A stretch of DNA of 64,000 bases from Bin80 sp965220935 (lineage in GTDB: Bacteria; Bacteroidota; Rhodothermia; Rhodothermales; Bin80), in assembly GCA_965220935.1 (NCBI GenBank), contig OZ244857.1, forward strand, positions 1,736,001 through 1,800,000. Direction: 5' to 3'. Below, one piece after another: positions 9,801 to 18,600 of the stretch (positions are counted from its first letter, which is position 1; each line of letters opens with the position of its first letter). Below the pieces are notes generated by a model, which was given only the letters and a program-made list of their open reading frames with translations, was not told the origin of the DNA and did no database searches. The translations under genes and the position numbers were made by a program.

Positions 9801-12800
9801 TAATGGCGCGTGGACCCTGCACTAAGGCCGCGATCAATAAAGGTAGTGGCTGTACTTTCGGTGTCATCTTCTAGCTCCGCCCAGTTACTCGTGCCATCGG
9901 CCGACCACTCTATCTTGTATCCACTCACCGCACTGCCTCCATTGTTGGACGGCGCCGTCCACATAAGCACAATCAAGGTGCGCCCACTGGCCGTGGCGGT
10001 CAAACTGGTTGGATCGCTTGGAACCGTATTGGTGCTGCCATCCACGGTGGTCCCCATCCCGGCGGTAGACGCGGCGCCTGTATTCACAGAGTTGATCGCA
10101 CTGATCTGATAATGCCGCGTGACTCCCGCCGAAAGCCCGCGATGGATATAGGTGGTTTGTGTTGATCGGGTATTGGTGACCAGAGGGTTGTAATTAGTGC
10201 CTCCGTCGGTTGACACATCGATCTTATAGCCGGTAATGGCTTCGCCCCCATTGTCGGCCGGCGCCGTCCATGAGACGATCAGTATCGTGCGCCCACTTGG
10301 AGTCACACTTACTGCAGTCGGCGCATCAGGCGCCATGGTAGCTTCGGTGGTCGCATTCGCTGAACTTGACGCCGTTGCACTCTCGCCCTGTGAGTTGCTG
10401 GCATACACCTGATAATCATAGCGCGTGTTTGGACTTCGCCCCGTATGACTGTAGGTCCGTGTCGTGCCCGTATGCGCAGGATCAACATCACTCCAGCTAC
10501 TGCCTTGATCAGCCGACCACTGAACGCGGTAGCCCGTGATGTCTGCGCCCCCGGTGTTGGTGGGCGCGTCCCAGGTCAAATCAATCGCAGTACGCCCGTT
10601 GGCCGTCGCATTGAGATTTGCAGGGGGACCAGGTACGGTGTTCATGCCCGCTGTGACGACATTGGACCAGGTGCCGGTGCCCGCCGAATTGATTGCACCG
10701 ACCCGGTACTGACGCACGGTGGTGAGCGTTTGACTGGTATGGGCGTAGGTCACCCCATCATCCATAGTGTCATCTACAACCTCCGTCCAATTGCTACCCC
10801 CGTCCGTGGATTGTTCAATCTCATAGCCCGTGATGACGCTACACTTGTCGCTCACCGCTGGCGCGGTCCAGGCTAAATTAAAGGTGCTGGTGCCATCACT
10901 GGTGGCGGTGAGCCCCGTTGGGGCAGCCGGAACGGCGACGGTGCCCGTGGTCGCATACGCCGCGTCGGATAAGTCGTAGGTATCTCCATCATCGTCCTCG
11001 GTTTGAACCCGAAACCCATAACACGTAGTGGCCTCCAGACCGGTAATGGTGGCGCTGGCCGTCGTTGAAGCCTGCAAATCCCCCCAATAATCCCCGTCAT
11101 CATCGCTGCGGTAGACATAGTATTTCCCTACTGATAGGCCTGCTGAAAGATTGGTTGGAGCCGTCCACGATACATCCACCGAGGTGTTGGTGTTTCTGGT
11201 GGCCATGACCCCCGTCGGAACGCCTGTCGCATTGCGGGCCGCCGCCGTCGCACTGGCCACCACCGAGTAGGGACTCTCCTGATCATCGGCATTGACCACC
11301 TTGACGCGGTAATAAAAGTCTCCACCTGGGGTGAGGAGACTGCTCAAATGCCCAAAAAACGCGAAGTCGTCGTTTTCGGTCGTCTCCGCCAACACCTCCC
11401 AATTCGTGTTGTCGGTGGACCATTCCACCACGAACTTCTTGAAGGCCGCACCCCCAAGGCTAGACGTTGGAGAAGGATCCCATTGAAGGGTAATTAAATG
11501 AAATCCGTCCACTCTGGCCTCCAAACCGGTGGGTGCAGCGGGCACGGTCACCGATGCCTGCAAGACACTGGACGCTGCACCCGCGCCACGTGCATTGATC
11601 GCGCGAACCCGGTACCAGCGTGTATCCCCCGCCGAGAGCCCTGTATGAGAATAGGTGGTCCCCGTCTGACTGTCCACCAGCTCGGTAAAGGTCGTTCCGT
11701 CTTCGGACACCTCAATCTTGTAGCCTGTAATCGCGCTCCACCAGGTCTGCGTCGGCGCGGTCCAGGCGAGCCCAATACTCGTGGCCGCCGGGGTTGACAT
11801 AAGGGCAGTCGGCGCGGCGGGCGCGCCAAAGGTCAGCGAAACGGGGTTGGATAGGTCTTTCTCTTTTGCTAAGGTGGTCCAAAGGTTCACACGATATCCG
11901 TAGGTAGTGCCAGTGGTCAAGCCATCACTATCGGTATATGTCAATGCAGTGGCAGACAATGAGGTGGAAAGTGCTCGCCAGCTGTCCCCGCCATCGGTTG
12001 TCCGAAATATCTGATAACGACTGATCCCCTCACCCATTGGTAGATCCGTTGGGGCCGTCCACGAAACCGTCACCTCCGTTGCCGATGTCTGCGATGCGGT
12101 CACCCCAGTAGGAACGCCCGTTGAAATGAATGCCCCTGCAGTAACGCTTCGGACCGCAGACGCAGGGCCCGCCCCCGCCGCATTGACCGCACGTGCCCGG
12201 TAGTAAAACGACTCACCGGGTGTGAGTAAACTGCTGTAGTGATAAAACTCTCTGGCAGTAGGAGGTAATGTGACTAACTCCTTCCATGTGGAATTATCGG
12301 TAGACCATTCAATGGTGTAATTCGTAATCGCTGAGCTCCCTATACTGCTTGGCACATCCCATATTAAAAAGGCTTGATGATACCGAATAGCGGAGGCACC
12401 AAAACTTTGTGGCGCGCCGGGCGGGGTCCCGATGGTAATGCTCTGAACCGCGGTCGGTTGGCCGGCTCCGCGTGCATTGATGGCACGGACCCGGTAATGA
12501 CGCACATCGCTGGCCGAGAGTCCCGTGTGCGAATACGTAGTCCCCGTCTGACTGGCCACCAGCTCGGTAAAGGTGTCGCCATCGGTAGAGACCTCAATCT
12601 GATAGCCGGTGACGGCGCTTCCCCAGGTCTGAGCGGGTGCACTCCAAGACAGATCAATACCCATGCGATTTGATGCCGACACCGCTGTAAACGAGGTCGG
12701 CGCACTGGGCGCACCAACGGTCAGCGAATCGGGCGGCGAAAGATCGTACTCAAAGAACGCATCGGTTTGAACGGCCACACGATAGCCGTAGGTATTCCCA

Positions 12801-14386
12801 ACCGTCAACCCGTCATCATCAACATACGAGGATGCTGTGTTGCTGATACTGCCGTCAAGTTGCTCCCAAAGCTCTCCGCTATTGGCCGTCCGATACACCT
12901 GATAGAAGGTAATTCCATCTGTAGTACCCTCCGCATCCGGCACATCCGTCGGGGCCGTCCACGACACTGTGACTTCACCTGCCGCCGTCTGCGATGCCCG
13001 CACATCAGTGGGCACACCCGCACCACTGGCACGAGAAATCGCCATCGCACTAACAGACGTAGAAGGCGGGCTCGCCCCCGCAGAATTGACTGCACGCACC
13101 CGGTAGTAAAACGTCTGGCCTACGGTCAGCAAACTGCTAAAATGTTCATAGTATCCAGTATTGCCTGCAGCGGGCTGGTCCACAACCTCCCAGTTGGTAT
13201 CATCGGTAGACCATTCGATGATATGGCTGGTAATCGGCGGCGTGATCGTAGGTGTCCGATCCCAATTCAGAACGATATTATGAAGCCGCGAGGCACCGGC
13301 TGTTAATCCCGTTGGCGCGGCGGGGGGCATGGTGGCCGCGGCCATGGTCGTGAACGCATCCGACCACGCGCCAAAGCCCATCGAATTCTTTGCCCGCACC
13401 TGGTACTGACGGCTCGTCGCAATCGTCTGACCCGTATGCGCATACATCACCGCGTCATCGCCCGTGTCGGCTGCGACATCACTCCACGTATCGCTGCTAC
13501 TGGCGCGCTCCTGGATCTGATAGCCCGTGATCGCGCTGCACTTGTCACTCGCCGGCGCTGTCCAACTCAAATTGAAGGTCGTCCCCGTGCCCGTGGCCGT
13601 CAAGCCCGTTGGGGCCGCCGGAGTGGTGACCGTCCCCGTCGTCGCGTAGGCGGGGTCGGAGAGGTGGTAATAGGTATAGTCCGAATTATTCACATGCTGA
13701 ACCCGGAACCCATAGCAGGTGTTCTCGGCCAGACCCGTGCGGGTTTGTGGGTTTTGGGAAGATAAAGATGAGGAACTAGGATATGAATCTCCTTGGTCGG
13801 TTGTTGTGTAGATTATGTATTCACTATTATTATTCGCTTCGGACGGAGCCGTCCACGAGACCTGAATGGAGGTGCCACTTTGCTTGGTTGCCGTGACGCC
13901 CGTAGCAATGGCCGTATTATCGCGCACGATCGCGGTCACACTGCTCACATTGGACGGCCCGCTGACCTCATCATCGGTGTTGGCCACCTTCACACGGTAG
14001 TAAAAGGTAGTGCTCGGCGTGAGCCGGTCGCTGACATCTCTAAACTCTGTATTACGGATATTCCCACTCACCCTCCCGATCACCGACCAATTGGTGTTGT
14101 CGGACGACCGCTCAACGATGAACTCCTTGAAGGTGCTGTTGTTGAGACGTGATTGCGTATACCGATCCCACATAATTTCGTGTATAAGAAACGCCTCCAC
14201 CGTGACGCTCACATTTAATGGCGGATCCGGGGCCGCGCTCTGGGGAATGGCGGCTCGCGAAGATGCATCTCCATCACGCACATCCTCGCTTGGCTCTACA
14301 TGCCAGTCCATGACACGGATCCTTTCAGGCGGAGTCTCACTTAGATCACCATGCCCGTCAGTGGACGCTAATCCATGCTCCTCCAA
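6824..14386 (-). CDS. Giant fibronectin type III adhesin with T9SS C-terminal sorting domain (leader out of frame)
   Basis: A 2520-residue surface protein. From the N-terminus it has about 20 FN3 domains (residues about 50-1950, each near 90-100 residues with VSWTAP and HYRV...N signatures). Next come one Calx-beta-like unit (DADYTISDN, DEPNETIIITL), three putative-Ig repeats (YTLTPEIPKGLKFD and similar), and a last 90 residues containing YANYPNPFDRST, the hallmark of T9SS/FlgD-like sorting domains. The frame as it stands has only a TTG at 14386 and no signal peptide. A perfect signal peptide lies just upstream in another frame across a run of 14 G/C (see 14401-14562). Domains 1-12 form four copies of a three-domain unit, and domains 13-14 closely match 18-19. 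G+C is far above the neighbours. Likely cell-surface adhesion; the ligand is unknown. Confidence 0.85.
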   Translation of the reverse strand: MEEHGLASTDGHGDLSETPPERIRVMDWHVEPSEDVRDGDASSRAAIPQSAAPDPPLNVSVTVEAFLIHEIMWDRYTQSRLNNSTFKEFIVERSSDNTNWSVIGRVSGNIRNTEFRDVSDRLTPSTTFYYRVKVANTDDEVSGPSNVSSVTAIVRDNTAIATGVTATKQSGTSIQVSWTAPSEANNNSEYIIYTTTDQGDSYPSSSSLSSQNPQTRTGLAENTCYGFRVQHVNNSDYTYYHLSDPAYATTGTVTTPAAPTGLTATGTGTTFNLSWTAPASDKCSAITGYQIQERASSSDTWSDVAADTGDDAVMYAHTGQTIATSRQYQVRAKNSMGFGAWSDAFTTMAAATMPPAAPTGLTAGASRLHNIVLNWDRTPTITPPITSHIIEWSTDDTNWEVVDQPAAGNTGYYEHFSSLLTVGQTFYYRVRAVNSAGASPPSTSVSAMAISRASGAGVPTDVRASQTAAGEVTVSWTAPTDVPDAEGTTDGITFYQVYRTANSGELWEQLDGSISNTASSYVDDDGLTVGNTYGYRVAVQTDAFFEYDLSPPDSLTVGAPSAPTSFTAVSASNRMGIDLSWSAPAQTWGSAVTGYQIEVSTDGDTFTELVASQTGTTYSHTGLSASDVRHYRVRAINARGAGQPTAVQSITIGTPPGAPQSFGASAIRYHQAFLIWDVPSSIGSSAITNYTIEWSTDNSTWKELVTLPPTAREFYHYSSLLTPGESFYYRARAVNAAGAGPASAVRSVTAGAFISTGVPTGVTASQTSATEVTVSWTAPTDLPMGEGISRYQIFRTTDGGDSWRALSTSLSATALTYTDSDGLTTGTTYGYRVNLWTTLAKEKDLSNPVSLTFGAPAAPTALMSTPAATSIGLAWTAPTQTWWSAITGYKIEVSEDGTTFTELVDSQTGTTYSHTGLSAGDTRWYRVRAINARGAGAASSVLQASVTVPAAPTGLEARVDGFHLITLQWDPSPTSSLGGAAFKKFVVEWSTDNTNWEVLAETTENDDFAFFGHLSSLLTPGGDFYYRVKVVNADDQESPYSVVASATAAARNATGVPTGVMATRNTNTSVDVSWTAPTNLSAGLSVGKYYVYRSDDDGDYWGDLQASTTASATITGLEATTCYGFRVQTEDDDGDTYDLSDAAYATTGTVAVPAAPTGLTATSDGTSTFNLAWTAPAVSDKCSVITGYEIEQSTDGGSNWTEVVDDTMDDGVTYAHTSQTLTTVRQYRVGAINSAGTGTWSNVVTAGMNTVPGPPANLNATANGRTAIDLTWDAPTNTGGADITGYRVQWSADQGSSWSDVDPAHTGTTRTYSHTGRSPNTRYDYQVYASNSQGESATASSSANATTEATMAPDAPTAVSVTPSGRTILIVSWTAPADNGGEAITGYKIDVSTDGGTNYNPLVTNTRSTQTTYIHRGLSAGVTRHYQISAINSVNTGAASTAGMGTTVDGSTNTVPSDPTSLTATASGRTLIVLMWTAPSNNGGSAVSGYKIEWSADGTSNWAELEDDTESTATTFIDRGLSAGSTRHYRVSAINTTNTGTASITASATTVDGSTNTIPSDPTGLSASANGPTTIDLSWTAPANTGGTAITGYHIEWSSDGTAGWADVMDDTESTSTTYSDTGLLGGATRHYRVYAINAQGESLPSNTDDATTAAAVRPGAPQNLVATASGRATINLTWDLPTSDGGARIRSYRVQWSADGNAPWTNVSPAHSGTLRSYSDTGLDPSTTRHYRVYASNSVGESTSASATDDATTAAVTATRPGPPGNLSATANGRTAIDLTWDAPTNTGGADITGYRIQWSADGNAPWTNVSPAHTGTDRTYSDTGLNPSTTRHYRVYVSNSVGESTSASTPANATTDAIMAPDAPTAVSVTPSGRTILIVSWTAPTDNGGGAIIGYRIEVSTDGGRSYTELVGNSGSSQTIHIHRGLSPGVTRHYRIGAINAQGTGMVSNVDDGTTVDRATPAIPSDPLELTATSTLPVVLSWRAPADNGGEAITGYQVQWSADGQPPWTPLGERQTSTTYTDHHSDRHYRVSAINRVGESLPSNVVTRAATQPQVRFTRASARIDETAGTYQVQVTGRPSVSYTLSGTATQDADYTISDNLLITIVDDVDDEPNETIIITLTGDNLGRPYVFTLTIVDNDVPNLSFTQTVSNQSYLVGVDIKDLELPEARYGTRPYSYTLTPEIPKGLKFDARTLSGTPTEVMAPTIFTYTVTDANAQSATQTFTIEVKAPPSLTFAETVGDQRYPVQIPLADHVLPAATGGVAPYVYTLMPELPVGLTFDTQTRTLSGVTSEVAEAVTYTYTAQDRIGTRTEQTFSLEIYQMAFINKSIPDQSYPRGEPIAPWVLPEVSDGVPPIAYTLTLLDFPFNLRYNAQSRTIYGTPMEVTPPVPMTYTATDQNGAQDSLKFTIEILSPTQTEANQGGPQEFRVYANYPNPFDRSTHLVFDLPWAAQVQVEVLNVLGRRVMAIPAVQLSAGWRHELELTDLDLPSGPYLYRMIATSLDDQQSSVYTGHLMRVQ
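9000..9076. repeat. Direct repeat, copy 1 (77 bp, inside FN3 gene)
   Basis: Identical base for base to 10530-10606. The distance is 1530 bp, exactly 510 codons. A second identical stretch of 35 bp (8736-8770 and 10266-10300) has the same 1530-bp spacing, showing a segmental duplication of five FN3 domains. Recombination between copies would remove or add five domains without breaking the frame. Confidence 0.9.
10530..10606. repeat. Direct repeat, copy 2 (77 bp, inside FN3 gene)
   Basis: Second identical copy of 9000-9076; it encodes the TWDAPTNTGGADITGY part of FN3 domain 13, while the other copy encodes domain 18. Such near-perfect identity over synonymous sites points to recent duplication or gene conversion. 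Confidence 0.9.
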
Positions 14387-14400
14387 CTGGAGGGACTCAT

Positions 14401-14562
14401 CTAAAAAATGGGGGGGGGGGGGGTAGATTCGGAATCCCTGATGTTTGAACCATCCTCAGCGAATGCGCTCAATGGGGAAGTAGGAATTTCTGAGTTCGAT
14501 AAACATAATTGGACACCCGCAAGGAGCAGTAATAAAATGACAGATCGGTGCATCAATATCAT
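14401..14562 (-). CDS. Signal-peptide leader of the FN3 adhesin, currently in a different frame (phase-variation candidate)
   Basis: Reading the minus strand from ATG at 14562 (a second in-frame ATG is at 14553), 53 residues are encoded. A positively charged start (MHR) and hydrophobic core VILLLLLAGVQLCL with a polar cleavage region (SNSEIP) form a standard Sec signal peptide. After SESTPPPP the frame meets TAG at 14401-14403. If the tract at 14410-14423 had 15 or 12 bases instead of 14, the frame would run on as HFLDESLQLEEHG into the 2520-residue FN3 protein, whose own frame lacks any leader. The T9SS tail of that protein requires a Sec signal, so this is very probably its true N-terminus, switched off here by tract length or by a homopolymer sequencing error. 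Confidence 0.8.
   Translation of the reverse strand: MILMHRSVILLLLLAGVQLCLSNSEIPTSPLSAFAEDGSNIRDSESTPPPPIF
14410..14423. repeat. Homopolymer tract of 14 G (plus strand) within the FN3 adhesin leader
   Basis: Fourteen consecutive G on the plus strand, C in the coding sense, preceded by six A and a T. Runs of this length slip readily during replication; lengths of 12 or 15 would place leader and adhesin in one frame, while 13 and 14 do not. Confidence 0.9.
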
Positions 14563-14822
14563 CGGCAAAATTTAAAATGAAGGGTATAGACTTGATCAAT
14601 CCTTTTTAGCATTTCTGATATTATCTTCACATTGTGCAGACCATACCCACCGAACTCAGATCCTAAGATCAGAAACGATTGATAAAAAATTTGGGGGGGG
14701 GGCTTTTTCATCCGCAGTGGCAGAAAAAATTCCTCCAGAGAAATGTCAAAAATATACGCATTGGAACGCTGTAAGTTTACGCCAAAGATACGAAAAATCA
14801 GATACATAAATGACCGAAGCAT
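14559..14822 (-). CDS. Small open frame of unknown function with a C10 tract, overlapping the adhesin leader
   Basis: An 87-codon frame beginning MLRSFMYLIFRIFG with no recognisable domain. Its TGA overlaps the ATG of the adhesin leader (ATGA at 14559-14562), the arrangement of translationally coupled genes. It contains the second homopolymer tract, read as three prolines (KKPPPQIF). The composition is odd and there is no supporting homology I can see, so it may be a chance frame in the leader region of the adhesin mRNA. Confidence 0.25.
   Translation of the reverse strand: MLRSFMYLIFRIFGVNLQRSNAYIFDISLEEFFLPLRMKKPPPQIFYQSFLILGSEFGGYGLHNVKIISEMLKRIDQVYTLHFKFCR
14693..14702. repeat. Homopolymer tract of 10 G (plus strand)
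   Basis: Ten consecutive G preceded by A6-TTT, about 130-140 bases upstream of the adhesin leader ATG. Its flank (A6 then T, then G run) is shared with the tracts at 14410 and 29100. It lies in the probable 5' untranslated or promoter region of the adhesin. Confidence 0.85.
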
Positions 14823-15665
14823 CCTATTCGTGCCCGTCCGAAAAATACCGTTAGTGATTTATTGAACTCCGATGGGGGCATATGTTGGACAGAGGTCCGC
14901 TTTACTCTGCGCAAATTGCAGTCAGTAGCCGGGGGAATTTCACACTTGGGCCCTCACAGATCCGTACCTAAATCTCTCAATTGATACGGATCTTCCTATA
15001 CAGATGTTCAGCGACAACTAGAATTTTCGTTGGGCTTGTTTCAATGTGAGGGAAATATTTGATGATTTCATTGTGACTGGCAGGGTGTAAGTTCAGATCT
15101 GTTTCAGATTTCAGTCATACTGGTCACTTTGAATAGAATGATTCATATACACATTTATTGACGTATATTGGTATCATGATGGGCATTGTGTAAGGCTATA
15201 TGCCCATATATCTACCAGCGCCAAGTGGAAGTTTCAACTAAGATTGAAACAATCCATTTTCGTTTTGGAGGGGCAAGCAACGAAGAGAAGTTGCGCGCGA
15301 ATAATCATTTGATATTTGTCCCTCTGATCATATGAATCATCAACAGAGCTACTATATCAGCAAGAACCAACTCGGTAAGCATACTTTTGGGTAGGCTATG
15401 GATGGTCGGTAAAGTTGCCCTGTGAGTTTTACGACTGCCTCTGCTGTGCAACTTCAAGCGGTAACTTGGCAAGTTCATTTCAAGAATCACACAATGATAT
15501 CAAATCGGTACGTGGCCGCAGTTGTGATGGTTGGGTCTAAAAGAGAGTATCAATTGTAGAACAGAAGCTAACCCTATTTTAATTCCAGAAGATCCAATAT
15601 TTTCACAGAAAAAGATAAAGCTCCCATTTGCGTATAATTTCATCCATCGGTATCACCGCATTTGA
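14823..15665. other. Gap of 843 bases without a supported gene
   Basis: Lies between the start of the adhesin region and the 3' end of the CusA gene, both read on the minus strand. No open frame with recognisable content was found. The left end holds a sequence resembling the terminal repeat of the MITE at 51401-51671 (see 14830-14846). The promoter of the adhesin should be here or just downstream, but no convincing motif is visible. Confidence 0.5.
14830..14846 (+). repeat. Solitary MITE-like terminal repeat
   Basis: GTGCCCGTCCGAAAAAT matches the ends of the MITE at 51401-51671 (GTGCCCGTCCAGAAA) over its first ten bases. I could not find an inverted partner within the gap that follows, so it may be a remnant end or a coincidence. 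A few bases near 15086-15100 also resemble the MITE interior (CAGGGTGTA). Confidence 0.3.
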
Positions 15666-18600
15666 TCAATCGGCGAGTGATGCGGTGGTACCGCGATTGA
15701 GTTGACGGCTTCTCCAAAGATAGTAGATCACCGGGATCACCAGAAGTGTTAACACTGTGGAAGAGATCATGCCTCCCACCATAGGAGCAACGATACGCTT
15801 CATGATCTCTGAACCCGTACCCATCCCCCAAAGAATGGGTAATAATCCTGCCATGATGGTCAGTACGGTCATCATCTTGGGACGCACCCGATCCACTGCA
15901 CCGACAATGATGGCATCGTAGAGATCCTTCAATGAGTTCATTTGCCCAAGCATCTCTTTTTCACGATAGGCCTGGTTCAAATAGATTAACATGATGACTC
16001 CAGTTTCTGCAGCAACCCCAGCAAGAGCAATAAAACCAACTCCGACAGCAACGCTCAAATCATAATTGAGCATATAGATCAGCCAAATTCCACCAACCAA
16101 AGAGAAAGGTACGGATAACATGACAATCATACTTTCAGAGATGCTTCTAAAATTCATGTAGAGCAACAGAAAAATTACCACTAATGTGAGAGGCACCACC
16201 AACTGCAAACGTTGCTGAGCACGCTGAATATACTCGTACTGACCGCTCCAAACGATACTATATCCTTCTGGTAATATGATCTGTTGCTCAACAGCCAGAC
16301 GAGCCTGATTCACATACGTACCTATATCAATGTCACGAATATCAACATACACCCATGATGTTTTACGTGCATTCTCACTCTTGATCACCGATGGTCCCTT
16401 CTCAATACTAAAATCTGCGACATAACTCAATGGAATCTGAATACCCGTCGGGGTTGCAATGAGAACTCTGCCGAGGGATGGTAAATTATCTCGTAATTCC
16501 CTGCTGTATCGAACATTCACTGGATACCTCTCCAATCCCTCCACCGTTTGCGTCACATTCATCCCACCAATCGCCGACATGATCACATCCTGAACATCGC
16601 CAACAGTGAGCCCATGGCGGGCGGCCTCTTCACGATTAATCGTGTAGTCAATGAAATTGCCCCCAACCGCTTTATCAGGAAATGCAGACAGCGTACCCGA
16701 AAGGGTTTGCAATACGGCGGAAACTTGCTGACTAAGCTCGGAGAGCACCTCCAAATTCGGCCCCATTAGCTTGACCCCAACAGGTGTCTTAATCCCCGTA
16801 GATAACATGTCTATTCTGGCCTTGATAGGCATCGTCCATGCATTGGTCAATCCAGCAAAGTCAATGGCATCATCCATTTGATCAATCAGAGAATCCAGGG
16901 TCATCCCTTGACGCCATTCATGCTCTGGCTTGAGCATGATCGTGGTTTCAAACATGGACAACGGAGCAGGATCGGTGGGCGTTTCAGCGCGCCCCGCCTT
17001 GCCAGTCACATGTTCAACCTCAGGGAATCTCTTGATAATTTTATCAGTCTGCTGTAGAATTTCTTTTGCCTTCGTCACACTGACCCCAGGATCCATGGTC
17101 GGCATGTAGAGGAGATCTCCTTCATTGAGCGGAGGCATGAATTCACTTCCTAACTTCCCAATAGGATATACCGTGACTCCAAGAATCATCAGTGCCGTCG
17201 CAATCGTCAGCCATCGAAAACGAAGAACAAACTCAATCAATGGGCGATAAGCGCCAATTAATAAACGAACGACAGGATTCTTTTTTTCTGGCAGAATTCT
17301 GCCTCGTATCAAATACCCCATCAGAACAGGAACCAAAGTGATGGACAATAAGGCAGACGCAGCCATGACGTACGTCTTCGTAAATGCCAACGGCATAAAT
17401 AGCCTCCCTTCCTGAGCTTGAAGTGTAAACACAGGAAGAAATGAAAGCGTAATGATGATCAGAGAATAAAAAAGTGATGGGCCAACCTCTTTGGCAGCAT
17501 CCATCACGATTGGCCAATGATCTTTTTTTCCCGCATCGCGCTCAAGATGCTTATGGACATTTTCCACCATCACAATCGCAGCATCAACCATCGCTCCGAT
17601 TGCAATCGCAATTCCGCTGAGGGACATGATATTCGCATTCAGTCCTTGGATGTCCATGATCAAGAACGCAATGAGAATCCCCAAGGGTAACGTGATGATG
17701 ATAACAATTGCACTGCGTACATGAAGTAGAAACATCATGATCACCATCGCCACAATAATACTTTCCTCAAGTAGCTTCTCTCTAAGATTGTTGATGCCTC
17801 GAAGGATGAGATGACTACGATCATACGTGGTCTGAATCGTCACCCCCTCAGGTAATCCTTTTTTTAACTCTTCCAATTTTGCCTTTACAGCATCAATCGT
17901 TTTGAGGGCATTTTCGCCAAATCGCATGACGATAATGCCACTGACCGTTTCACCTTCCCCATTCCAATCAATGAGACCACGTCGGAGTTCAGGGCCGAGA
18001 TGTACATGTGCAATATTTCGAACAAGAATCGGCGTGCCATTCTCGTCAACTCCAATCGGCGTATTCTCCACATCCTCAATGGATTGGAAATACCCAAGCC
18101 CACGTACCATAAATTCGGTTTCGCCCATCTCAATGAGTCGGCCACCTACATCGGTATTGCTACGCTGTAAGGCATCACGAACAGTGGGCAAAGTAACATT
18201 ATAAGCGAGAAGCCTGTTTGGGTCAACCTCCACTTGATATTGCTTCACATATCCCCCAACCGAAGCCACCTCCGCTACTCCAGGCACAGTCATCAACTCG
18301 TAGCGAAGAAACCAATCCTGAATTGAGCGTAGTTGCTGTAGATCATGACGATTGTCGCTATGGAGTACATATTGAAAAATCCATCCAACCCCAGTTGCAT
18401 CAGGGCCCAATTCAGGTGTGACTCCACTCGGCAGACGGTCGGAGAAAGAATTCAAATATTCAAGAACTCGACTTCTTGCCCAGTATAGATCCGTTCCATC
18501 TTCAAAAATGATATAGACAAACGAGGAGCCGAAAAATGAATGTCCTCGTACAACTTTCGCATGAGGTACGGCTAACATGGCCGTGGTCAAAGGATAGGTG

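Noticed and set aside
7619..14426. Many plus-strand frames of 60-180 codons opposite the FN3 gene
   Set aside because: They are shadows produced by the G+C-rich repetitive coding strand; repetitive Arg/Gly/Pro composition without domains.
15305..15490. 61-codon minus-strand frame downstream of cusA
   Set aside because: No start context or domain; typical chance frame.
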